From the NCBI GenBank assembly GCA_036398215.1, contig DASWHK010000102.1, positions 1-20,845 on the forward strand: DNA of 20,845 bases, in the 5' to 3' direction. Positions 9,006 through 15,379 of this stretch are shown one piece after another. Source of the stretch: DASWHK01 sp036398215. GTDB lineage: Bacteria > Acidobacteriota > UBA890. A program made the position numbers and the translations under genes. How positions within the stretch are numbered: position 1 is the first letter of the stretch; each line of letters begins with the position of its first letter. The notes under the pieces were generated by a model that was not told the origin of the DNA, ran no database searches, and worked only from the letters and a program-made list of their open reading frames with translations.

Positions 9006-9047
9006 TTCTAGAAGTCCCAGCGTAGGCGAGGCCCTTCTAGAAGTCAA
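9006..9047 (-). promoter_or_regulatory. padR promoter flanked by 11-bp direct repeats
   Basis: On the minus strand TTGACT (9042-9047) and TACGCT (9019-9024) are 17 bp apart. GACTTCTAGAA occurs at 9035-9045, overlapping the -35, and again at 9006-9016 around the expected start point, 29 bp apart. Its core TTCTAGAA is palindromic. The placement fits two repressor sites. The leader to ATG 8815 would be ~195 nt. Confidence 0.5.
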
Positions 9048-9111
9048 GAGGAGCACTACCGCACCCTGCGCGAGCTCGCATAACACCCCCGTGGTGATCG
9101 CTGGTTCTTGC

Positions 9112-9156
9112 CTAGCCCGCATTTCTCACCGCCGTTCTGCTGCGGGGGCGGGCTAG
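9112..9156. repeat. 9-bp perfect inverted repeat downstream of the ATPase gene
   Basis: CTAGCCCGC (9112-9120) and GCGGGCTAG (9148-9156) can pair across a 27-nt loop. It lies ~90 bp past the ATPase stop and before the padR promoter, so it may limit readthrough, but it lacks a T-run. Confidence 0.4.
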
Positions 9157-9246
9157 CTGGCGCGCTCGGCGGGGTCGGGTGTGGCCATCACGACGCCGGC
9201 CCGGTCGGCACCAGAAAAGCGGACTCGAGGATGATGCGACGGGCGC

Positions 9247-10419
9247 TCATTCCCCGAGATCCTCGACGATGCGCTGCGCGAGCGCGTGCACGCCGATGGC
9301 CTCGACTTCCGTCGAGATCGCGAACGTTTCGTTGCCCGGGTACACAACGTACCTGGCTTCGGGCTCCACGTCTGCGCAGGCGTGGTGGAACCCGCGCCGC
9401 GGCCTGGGGTCCAGGCTCCTCTTCACCTCGATGGCCCACGGTTTGCGGCCCGGCAGCGACAGGATGAGATCGATCTCGGCGCCGCCGGCCGAACGATAGA
9501 AGCTGGCCTCGGTGCGAGCAGGCGCCACCGACAGGAGGTTCTCGATCACGAAGCCCTCCCAGCTCTTGCCGACAACCGGGTGCCCGAGCAGGTCTTCCTT
9601 GCTCGACAGCCCCAGCAGCGCGTGCGTGATGCCGCTGTCGCGGACATATACGCGGGGCGATTTGACCAGTCGCTTGCGGATGTTGCGATGCCACGCCGGC
9701 AGTCGCCGCACGAGCAGCAGATCGACCATCAGGTCGAGATAGCGGGTGACGGTCTTGCCGTCGACGTCGAGGCCACGCGCCAGCGCCGCAACATTGAGCA
9801 GGCCGCCTTGGGCATGCGCCAGCATCGTCCAGAACCTCCTCAGCGTCTCCGCCGGGACCCGGGGACCGAGCTGGGGAACGTCACGCTCGAGGTAGGTGCG
9901 GACGAAGTTCTCGCGCCACCTCATGCTGGCGCCGTCGTTTGCCGACAGGAAGCTGTCAGGAAAGCCGCCGCGTACCCAGAGGAGGTCCTGCTCGTCCGGG
10001 CCGACCTCGAGGATGTCGAATGGGGCGAGCTCGACGTAGGCGATCCGGCCGGCGAGCGTCTCGCCGGACTGCCGCATCAGCTCGATCGAGGCGGATCCAA
10101 GCAGCAGGAAGCGCCCCGCCTTCTTGCCGCGACGCCGTCCGGCATCGATCAGCCCGCGAAGGCTCCCGAACAGGTCCGGCACGCGATGCACCTCATCCAG
10201 GATCACGAGGTCGTCCTCGTGGTCGGCGAGGTAGAGCTCCGGCTCCGCCAGCCGCGCGCGATCTGCCCGAGACTCCAGATCGAGGTAGATCGACGGGAAA
10301 CGCTCGGCAATCGCCGATGCCAGCGTGGTCTTGCCGACCTGGCGCGGACCAAGGAGCGCTACCGCCGGAAACTCGCGCAGCAGCCGGAGGATTCGCGATT
10401 CGAGTCGCCTTGGCTTCAT
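9247..10419 (-). CDS. AAA-family ATPase with DUF4143 domain
   Basis: A 390-residue soluble protein. The AAA domain has Walker A GPRQVGKTT (24-32), Walker B LVILDEVH with D75/E76, and a sensor-like LLLGSASIEL. The middle is the winged-helix-like region (LNVAALARGLDVDGKTVTRYL). The C-terminal DUF4143 domain carries EID...WAIEVKRS at ~315-334, the E-x-K pattern of the PD-(D/E)XK nuclease fold. Length is normal for the family (~380-400), and it appears intact. Its function is not established: such proteins are scattered, mobile and often near toxin-antitoxin genes. It stands alone between the two permease modules. A promoter lies so close to ATG 10419 that the transcript may have no leader. Confidence 0.93.
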   Translation of the reverse strand: MKPRRLESRILRLLREFPAVALLGPRQVGKTTLASAIAERFPSIYLDLESRADRARLAEPELYLADHEDDLVILDEVHRVPDLFGSLRGLIDAGRRRGKKAGRFLLLGSASIELMRQSGETLAGRIAYVELAPFDILEVGPDEQDLLWVRGGFPDSFLSANDGASMRWRENFVRTYLERDVPQLGPRVPAETLRRFWTMLAHAQGGLLNVAALARGLDVDGKTVTRYLDLMVDLLLVRRLPAWHRNIRKRLVKSPRVYVRDSGITHALLGLSSKEDLLGHPVVGKSWEGFVIENLLSVAPARTEASFYRSAGGAEIDLILSLPGRKPWAIEVKRSLDPRPRRGFHHACADVEPEARYVVYPGNETFAISTEVEAIGVHALAQRIVEDLGE

Positions 10420-10424
10420 CCTTG

Positions 10425-10454
10425 TAATTATGGAGTTTGATTCCAGAATTGCAA
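10425..10454 (-). promoter_or_regulatory. Promoter of the DUF4143 ATPase gene, possibly leaderless
   Basis: Minus-strand TTGCAA (10449-10454) and TAATTA (10425-10430) are 18 bp apart in an AT-rich island. Transcription would begin close to 10419, the A of the start codon. AAGG directly touches the ATG, too close to act as a normal ribosome site, which also favours leaderless initiation. Confidence 0.42.
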
Positions 10455-10649
10455 GGTTGTTCGTCCGTTGAACACTTAGATGGCGACGAAGGCTGCGAAC
10501 GCAAGCAACGTGACAGCCGACTGCGCGAAGGTGCTGGCCGCCCAGAATATTCCGCTTTCGGACAGCTCAATCGGCATCAGGGGCACAGCAGCGGAGCGCC
10601 GCCCAGGTGAGCCGCGCGCGACGTTCGAGTATCTCGATATTACCCGTTG

Positions 10650-10952
10650 TCAGCGTGCCAGCTCGATTGCCGCGACCGCCGGAAAGCGCGCGCGTGCCAC
10701 CTCGAGCACGGGCGCGGCGGCGGGGCGCAGCTCGTAGTACTTGCGCGGCGGGCGGCGCTCACGGCGCGCGTCGGCGACGCGCTCCCATCTCGAGCGGACC
10801 AGCCCGGCCTCTTCGAGGCGGCGGAGCAGCGGGTACACCGTGCCGCTGCGCAGGCCGGTGGCATCGATGATGTCGAAGCCGTATGCGTGGCCCTGCTCGA
10901 GGGCTTCGAGCACCAGCGCAGTGGCGTAGGTCATGCGAATCGGGGGCTTCAA
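10650..10952 (-). CDS. PadR-family transcriptional regulator (second module)
   Basis: A 100-residue winged-helix protein. TTG 10952 is chosen as start because GAGGAGG lies 5 nt upstream; ATG 10934 is the alternative. Family marks: ATALVLEALEQGHAYGFDI, recognition region GLRSGTVYPLLRRLEEAGLV, and wing RRERRPPRKYYELRP, then a C-terminal helix. It follows the permease gene by 51 nt on the same strand, so it is probably the second gene of that operon. A canonical PadR-type operator overlaps the start region of that operon (13641-13666), which suggests autorepression of the pair. Confidence 0.92.
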   Translation of the reverse strand: MKPPIRMTYATALVLEALEQGHAYGFDIIDATGLRSGTVYPLLRRLEEAGLVRSRWERVADARRERRPPRKYYELRPAAAPVLEVARARFPAVAAIELAR

Positions 10953-11003
10953 GGGCGCCTCCTCAACGTGGCCGGCCTCCGTGCGGGTGCAAGCTCGTGC
11001 GGA

Positions 11004-13631
11004 TCATTCGGTCCTCAGTGCCTCGGTCGGATCGACGTTGACCGCGCGCCGCACGGGAACCACGCAGGCGAGCGCTGCGACGACGAGCACAACGGCGGCG
11101 GTGGCGGCGAGGGCCAGCGGGTCGGCGGCGCCGACGCCGAACAGGATGCTCTGCAGCAGCCGCGCCGAGGCCACGGCGGCCGCCGCGCCGACGATCATGC
11201 CGAGGGCGACGACGGCCATCGTGCCGGCGGTGACGTCGCGTACGACGCTCGCCGACAGCGCCCCGATGGCCCGGCGTATGCCGATCTCGCGCGTGCGCGC
11301 GGCGACATCGTGGGCGACGACGGCGAACAGCCCGAGGCCGACCAACAGGGTGGCGAAGGCGGCGAAGCCCGACAGCAGCGCCGCCGGGATGGTCCGCGTC
11401 AGCATGGCGGGGGAGGCGTCGATCATCTCGCGCATCGAGCTGACCTCGTAGATGTCGAGCGCCGGATCGATGGCGGTTACCTGCTCGCGGACGGCGTTGA
11501 CCAGCACGCCCGGGTCGTCGCGCGTGCGCACCACCAGGCCGGTGGACCTGCTCGGGAACTGGGCGGTGTGGATGTACAGCGCGGCGGATGCCGGCTCGTC
11601 GATGGTATGCACCTTGACGTCGGCAACCACGCCGACCACCTCGAGTGTGAGGGCGCCGCCGGCGACCACCGCTCGCTCCAGCGGGCTGGCGTCGCCGAAC
11701 AACGCAGACGCCAGCATCTCGTTGATCACCGTCACCGGCCGCGAATCGGCGGTGTCGGTGGCCCGAAGGCCGCGCCCGGTGACGAGCCGCATGCCCATCA
11801 CGTCGAAGTAGTCCGGCGTGATCACGTGCCGGTTGGTGCGAACCCGGTCGCCGTCCGAGGGCATCGCGGGGGTGGCCAGGCCGGTGGTGACCAGGTTGCC
11901 GGACAGCGGAATGCGATCGACCGCCGCGGCGCCGGTTACGCCGGGAAGCGCGGCGACACGCTCGGTGAGCTCGCGGTTGAAGGCGACGATGCGCGCGCCC
12001 TCGTCGTAGGCGGTGCCGGACAGCGAGATCCTCAGCGTCATGAGGTTTTCCGTATCGAAGCCCGGGTCGACTTCGAGCAGCTCGAGCGTGCTGCGTACCA
12101 GCAGCAGCGTCGATGCCAGCAGCGTCACCGCGACGGCGACCTGCGAGGCGACCAGCAGGCGCGCGCCGGCGCGCGGGATCGCCGTGCGTGTGGACATCGA
12201 GGCGGGCCCGCCCTTCGACGTCGCCACCCGCAGGGCGGGGATCAGGCCGAACACAGCGCCGCATACCAGCGCCATAGCCAGGCCGTAGGCGACAACGCGG
12301 CCGCTGACAGCCAGCTCACCGAGGTAGGGCGCCTGGAGCATGGCGTCGGTCGGTATGAGCGAGACCACCGCGTCGAGCAGCCAGGAGGCGAACAGCGTGC
12401 CGGCCATGCCGCCGATAACGAACAGCAGGAGCACCTCGACGAGCACGTGGCGCACGAGCTGCCCGCGCGTCGCCCCGAGCGCGTTGCGCACGGCGATCTC
12501 GCTGCGCCGGCCGGTGACGCGCGCCAGCATCAGGTGCGCCAGGTTGGCGCAGGTGATCATCAGCACCAGCAGCACGGCGCCGTACACCGCGGTCACCGCC
12601 GGACCGGTGTCGCCGACCACCTGATCGCGCATCGCGATCAGCCGCAGCCCGTAACCGGCATTGGCCTCCGGCCATTCGCGCGCCATGTCGGTGGCGATGC
12701 GATCCATCTCGCCCTGCGCCTGGGTGATGTTGGCGCCCTCAGCGAGGCGACCGATGATGTGCATCCAGCGCGAGCCGCGCATCGTCGCCTCGCGCTCGCT
12801 CGGAATCAACGGGCGCCACACCTCCGCGCGCCGCTCGCGCGGAAACACGAAGTCCTGCGGCAACACGCCGACGACGGCGTAGGGGGTGCCGTCGAGCACC
12901 AGCGTGCCACCGATCACGTCGGGATCGGCGCCGAGCTCGGTGCTCCAGAACCCATGGCCGACGATCACCACGCGGTCGGCGCTGAGCTGGTCGTCGCCGG
13001 CCCGGAAGTTGCGCCCCAGCATCGGCTCGACGCCGAGCAAGGTAAAGAAGTTCGGGCTCACGCGCACCGTCTCCACGGTGCGCGCCTCGTCATTCCGCGT
13101 CCAGGTCATCGACGGGCTGTGATACGCGGCGACGCCGGCCATCGTGCGGGAGCGCGCGCCGACGTCGACGAACGTCGGATGGGAGAAGTTGATGAGCGAG
13201 TCGCCGTCGAAAATCAGCTGCCAGAAGTGCACCAGCTCCTCGCCATCGCGAAACGGCAGCGGCCGGATCATGGTCGCGTCGACGAGGGCGAACACCGCCG
13301 TGTTGGCGCCCAGGCCGAGGGCCAGGATGGCGACGACGACGAGCGCGAATAGCGGCTGCCGGCGCCAACGGCTGAGCGCCTGCTTGATGTCCTGCATAAT
13401 CATCACCTCTCTCCGGAGTGTGCGGGAGCGGATGCGCGCAGCATCCTCGACGGCACCGGTGAGGCGACCCGAGGAGAAGCGCATCCCACCGTTGCCACCG
13501 CCGCGGAACTCGGCCGTCCACTCGCGCAACCACTCGGCGCGCAACGCCCGGGGCACGAGCCGGCTGATGACGGCCAGCAGGCGCTCGACGACGCGATGGG
13601 AGTCTCTCTGCCTGGTCGTTTTCGGCATCAT
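11004..13631 (-). CDS. ADOP-type ABC permease (second module)
   Basis: An 876-residue inner-membrane protein; tandem ATGs at 13631 and 13628 lie just after the PadR-type operator, and the open frame beyond them runs through that operator, so it is not used. The prefix (RLVPRALRAEWLREWTAEFR) is another ADOP-type N-terminus, different from that of the 5740 gene. Then come a membrane helix plus MacB core (LALGLGANTAVFALVDATMI), FtsX domain 1 at ~347-420 (TCANLAHLMLARVTGRRSEI), a second periplasmic core, and FtsX domain 2 at ~745-870 (ARTREIGIRRAIGALSASVV). The terminal VDPTEALRTE matches the usual DPxEALR end. No ATPase subunit is nearby. The two permeases share architecture but differ along their length, so they are not a recent duplication. 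Confidence 0.95.
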   Translation of the reverse strand: MMPKTTRQRDSHRVVERLLAVISRLVPRALRAEWLREWTAEFRGGGNGGMRFSSGRLTGAVEDAARIRSRTLRREVMIMQDIKQALSRWRRQPLFALVVVAILALGLGANTAVFALVDATMIRPLPFRDGEELVHFWQLIFDGDSLINFSHPTFVDVGARSRTMAGVAAYHSPSMTWTRNDEARTVETVRVSPNFFTLLGVEPMLGRNFRAGDDQLSADRVVIVGHGFWSTELGADPDVIGGTLVLDGTPYAVVGVLPQDFVFPRERRAEVWRPLIPSEREATMRGSRWMHIIGRLAEGANITQAQGEMDRIATDMAREWPEANAGYGLRLIAMRDQVVGDTGPAVTAVYGAVLLVLMITCANLAHLMLARVTGRRSEIAVRNALGATRGQLVRHVLVEVLLLFVIGGMAGTLFASWLLDAVVSLIPTDAMLQAPYLGELAVSGRVVAYGLAMALVCGAVFGLIPALRVATSKGGPASMSTRTAIPRAGARLLVASQVAVAVTLLASTLLLVRSTLELLEVDPGFDTENLMTLRISLSGTAYDEGARIVAFNRELTERVAALPGVTGAAAVDRIPLSGNLVTTGLATPAMPSDGDRVRTNRHVITPDYFDVMGMRLVTGRGLRATDTADSRPVTVINEMLASALFGDASPLERAVVAGGALTLEVVGVVADVKVHTIDEPASAALYIHTAQFPSRSTGLVVRTRDDPGVLVNAVREQVTAIDPALDIYEVSSMREMIDASPAMLTRTIPAALLSGFAAFATLLVGLGLFAVVAHDVAARTREIGIRRAIGALSASVVRDVTAGTMAVVALGMIVGAAAAVASARLLQSILFGVGAADPLALAATAAVVLVVAALACVVPVRRAVNVDPTEALRTE

Positions 13632-13640
13632 CGACACCCT

Positions 13641-13666
13641 ACTATGTTTATCTCGACATACATAGT
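13641..13666. promoter_or_regulatory. PadR-type operator, nested palindrome
   Basis: ACTATGT and ACATAGT form a perfect 7-bp inverted repeat with a 12-bp spacer. Within it, ATGT (13644-13647), eight bases and ACAT (13656-13659) reproduce the ATGT-N8-ACAT consensus described for PadR-family proteins. It ends 10 bp before the permease start codon, where a bound regulator would block transcription. Confidence 0.68.
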
Positions 13667-13765
13667 GTTCTACTCGTTTGATGGGCGCTCGTGGCGGAAG
13701 GTTTGAAGACGTTGCGGGGGACGCCGTCCGCCACCACATGCAGTCGCGCCGACCACCAGGAGGAC

Positions 13766-13827
13766 AAGCGCTACCCAGCGGTGACTCAATGTTGTTCCTC
13801 CCCCGGCAGCACCAGCCGGTAGCGCTT
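13766..13827. repeat. 10-bp perfect inverted repeat with an inner hairpin
   Basis: AAGCGCTACC (13766-13775) and GGTAGCGCTT (13818-13827) are perfect complements. Near the right arm, CCGGC and GCCGG form a further 5-bp hairpin. The element starts ~23 bp past the VapC stop and may terminate that operon, or be a small REP-like element. No T-run is present. Confidence 0.45.
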
Positions 13828-13850
13828 CACTCACGCTCATGCAGGACGGA

Positions 13851-14234
13851 TTACTTGCGAGCGTCGATCAGTGGGAGGCCGTAGTGCTCGAACTCGAGGT
13901 CGCTCGTGACGATCGTGAAAGCTTCGACACTTGCGACGGCGAGGATGAGGCGGTCGAACGGGTCGTTGTGGTGCATCGGGAGCTCACCGACCGCTTCGGC
14001 GTGCTCGAAGGCGATCGGGAGCTCGCGGAACCCGCCCTCGGCGACGGCCTGTGAGGGCCGCCGCTTCGTGCGCAGCTTGCCGAGCGCGGTCTTGATGGCG
14101 ATCTCCCAGGCCGAGGCGGCGCTGACATAGACCTCGGCGGCCTCCTGGATCAGGGCGCGCGCGTTGCCGCCGAGTCTTGGATCGTTGGCGTCCCACCAGA
14201 TGAGCGCTTCGGTGTCGAGCAGGAGGCGCTTCAC
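13851..14234 (-). CDS. vapC: VapC-like PIN-domain toxin (ribonuclease)
   Basis: A 127-residue PIN protein; GTG 14234 overlaps the antitoxin stop by 4 bp (GTGA). The acidic metal-binding set is complete: D7 in LLLDTEALIW, E44 in SAWEIAIKTALGKL, D94 in DPFDRLILA and D112 in VTSDLEFEHY. The LGKL and HHNDPFDRL motifs place it in the Sll0205-like PIN subgroup, which is normally paired with Phd-type antitoxins as here. Expected role: Mg-dependent RNA cleavage in the cytoplasm, held in check by the upstream gene product. Confidence 0.93.
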   Translation of the reverse strand: MKRLLLDTEALIWWDANDPRLGGNARALIQEAAEVYVSAASAWEIAIKTALGKLRTKRRPSQAVAEGGFRELPIAFEHAEAVGELPMHHNDPFDRLILAVASVEAFTIVTSDLEFEHYGLPLIDARK

Positions 14235-14479
14235 GCCTCCCGCCCCTCGAACGCCGCCAGGACCTCCTCCGGCAACGGCTCGTTGAAGTCACCTACGACG
14301 TGCCACTCTCCCGCCCCGCGTCCGGGCACCCGCGGCTTGGTCGGGGCGAGGGGAACCAGGCGTGCCTGCGGCTCGCCATTGCGGGCGATGGTGATCTCCT
14401 CTCCGCGGGCAGCGCGCTGCACCAGCTCCGGCAGGCGTGCCTTGGCCTCCGAGATGTTGACCGGCTTCGGTAGCGCCAC
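14231..14479 (-). CDS. Phd/YefM-family antitoxin
   Basis: An 82-residue protein from GTG 14479, with AAGGAGGG three bases upstream. The N-terminal Phd fold is clear: VNISEAKARLPELVQRAARG, then EEITIARNGEPQARLVPL. The C-terminal part (GEWHVVGDFNEPLPEEVLAAF) is the toxin-binding tail typical of antitoxins paired with PIN toxins. It should bind DNA as a dimer and repress its own operon together with VapC. The promoter region contains several TGGTCA elements suited to this. Confidence 0.93.
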   Translation of the reverse strand: MALPKPVNISEAKARLPELVQRAARGEEITIARNGEPQARLVPLAPTKPRVPGRGAGEWHVVGDFNEPLPEEVLAAFEGREA

Positions 14480-14489
14480 GATCCCTCCT

Positions 14490-14537
14490 TGGTCAAGATG
14501 GTCAACTAATGATAGTAATTCTGACCAGGTTGGTCAA
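14490..14537 (-). promoter_or_regulatory. Promoter and operator of the Phd/VapC pair
   Basis: Minus-strand TTGACC (14532-14537) and TATCAT (14509-14514) are 17 bp apart. TGGTCAA occurs at 14490-14496, 14499-14505 and 14531-14537, and TGACCA-GGT-TGGTCA (14522-14536) is a perfect palindrome over the -35. Half-sites thus flank both promoter elements, as expected for Phd-type autoregulation. Confidence 0.62.
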
Positions 14538-14656
14538 TTCCTCGCGATCAGCGCAGGAAACCGGACCGTGCCGCGACGAACAGCCCTGCCGGGGGTAACA
14601 GCTAACCGCCGGCGCGTCGCACGCCGAGCTCGGTACTCTCGCGCTGGGGCGCATCC

Positions 14657-14986
14657 TCAGGAGTCGTCGGGCGCCTGCAACCATGCCGGAATGTCGCGCC
14701 GGCCATCCAGCAGCCGCCAGACGTCGACGTGATCTTGACGCTCGATGTAGAAGACGAGGTGAGGGAAGCGAGTCAACGTCGTGTAACACAACCCGGGGAC
14801 GTCGAGCTCGTGGGCGTAGCGCGGCGAACCGGCGGCGGGATGACGGCTGATGCGGGAATACGCATCCTCGAGCGCATCGATAGACTTCAGCGCCGCCTGC
14901 GTGCCGCCCGCGCTCGAGTAGTACGCCACCGCCTCGTCCACATCACGGTTGGCCAACTCGCGCGGGATGACAGGCTTGATCTTCAT
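14657..14986 (-). CDS. parE: RelE/ParE-family toxin
   Basis: A 109-residue protein beginning 17 nt after the ParD gene. ParE-like features: an N-terminal strand followed by a helical hairpin (ELANRDVDEAVAYYSSAGGT), RISRHPAAGSPRY, and the C-terminal strands FPHLVFYIERQDHVDVWRLL with DGRRDIP, which is the typical LHxRRDIP ending. ParE proteins poison DNA gyrase; RelE relatives cut mRNA on the ribosome, and sequence alone favours ParE because of the ParD partner. Likely neutralised by the upstream gene product. Confidence 0.92.
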   Translation of the reverse strand: MKIKPVIPRELANRDVDEAVAYYSSAGGTQAALKSIDALEDAYSRISRHPAAGSPRYAHELDVPGLCYTTLTRFPHLVFYIERQDHVDVWRLLDGRRDIPAWLQAPDDS

Positions 14987-15003
14987 GCGCCGGCGCGCGG
15001 CCG

Positions 15004-15228
15004 TCAGCGCACGCGATCGCGCAAGGAATCGAAATAGCTCGCATCCGCAGGGGCCGCGGGCGGGGACGCAGCGCCCTCGAGCAATAGACTGCGGAGCCGC
15101 AGCCGCTCCTGCTCCCTGCGAATCAGCTCACGCAGGTACTCGCTGGTTGTGCCGTAGCCCCGCTCGGCGACTTGCTGCTCCACGAACGCCTTGAGTGCCT
15201 CGGGGAGCGAGATGTTCATCGTGCTCAT
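15004..15228 (-). CDS. parD: ParD-like ribbon-helix-helix antitoxin
   Basis: A 74-residue protein from ATG 15228; ATG 15219 is an alternative. The N-terminus MNISLPEALKAFVEQQVAER, then GYGTTSEYLRELIRREQERL, is the ribbon-helix-helix DNA-binding fold of ParD/CC2985-type antitoxins. The C-terminal DASYFDSLRDRVR is the toxin-binding segment. AAGCCT (15235-15240) and AGGCTT (15253-15258) form an inverted repeat just upstream of the start and could be its operator. Co-transcribed with parE. Confidence 0.92.
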   Translation of the reverse strand: MSTMNISLPEALKAFVEQQVAERGYGTTSEYLRELIRREQERLRLRSLLLEGAASPPAAPADASYFDSLRDRVR

Positions 15229-15379
15229 AGAGGCAAGCCTAGTCACTGTTTCAGGCTTCGCCCGCGGAGTGACGCGGCGGAGGAACGTTCTCCTGGTGCT
15301 GGCGGCGAGCGTCGTGGCGTTCCCGCAGGCCCGCCCATCTTGCCAATTCTTGTCAAAGTGAACACCGATAACGCCACGT

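Larger units (their letters stand above)
8816..9246. other. 431-bp region between padR and the ATPase gene
   Basis: No intact gene is seen. From left to right it holds the duplicated ribosome site, the sigma factor fossil, a promoter with two 11-bp direct repeats and a 9-bp inverted repeat. The sequence past 9157 up to the ATPase stop shows nothing I can name. Confidence 0.6.

Noticed and set aside
8595..9011. 138-codon plus-strand frame as a complete sigma factor gene
   Set aside because: Only the ~20-residue block at 8853-8918 resembles a sigma factor; the first half is antisense of padR.
10630..10640. TATCTCGATAT just past the second padR stop, similar to the centre of the operator at 13641
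   Set aside because: A 10-of-11 match without the ATGT/ACAT arms is expected by chance about once in a few windows of this size.
10963..12264. 433-codon minus-strand frame within the second permease gene
   Set aside because: It is an out-of-frame reading of the same gene, Arg/Ala-rich, and has no start signal.
10647..13352. 901-codon plus-strand frame opposite the second permease gene
   Set aside because: The product is His/Arg/Gly/Gln-rich with no domain, as expected from the antisense of a permease; the minus strand encodes an unmistakable FtsX protein.
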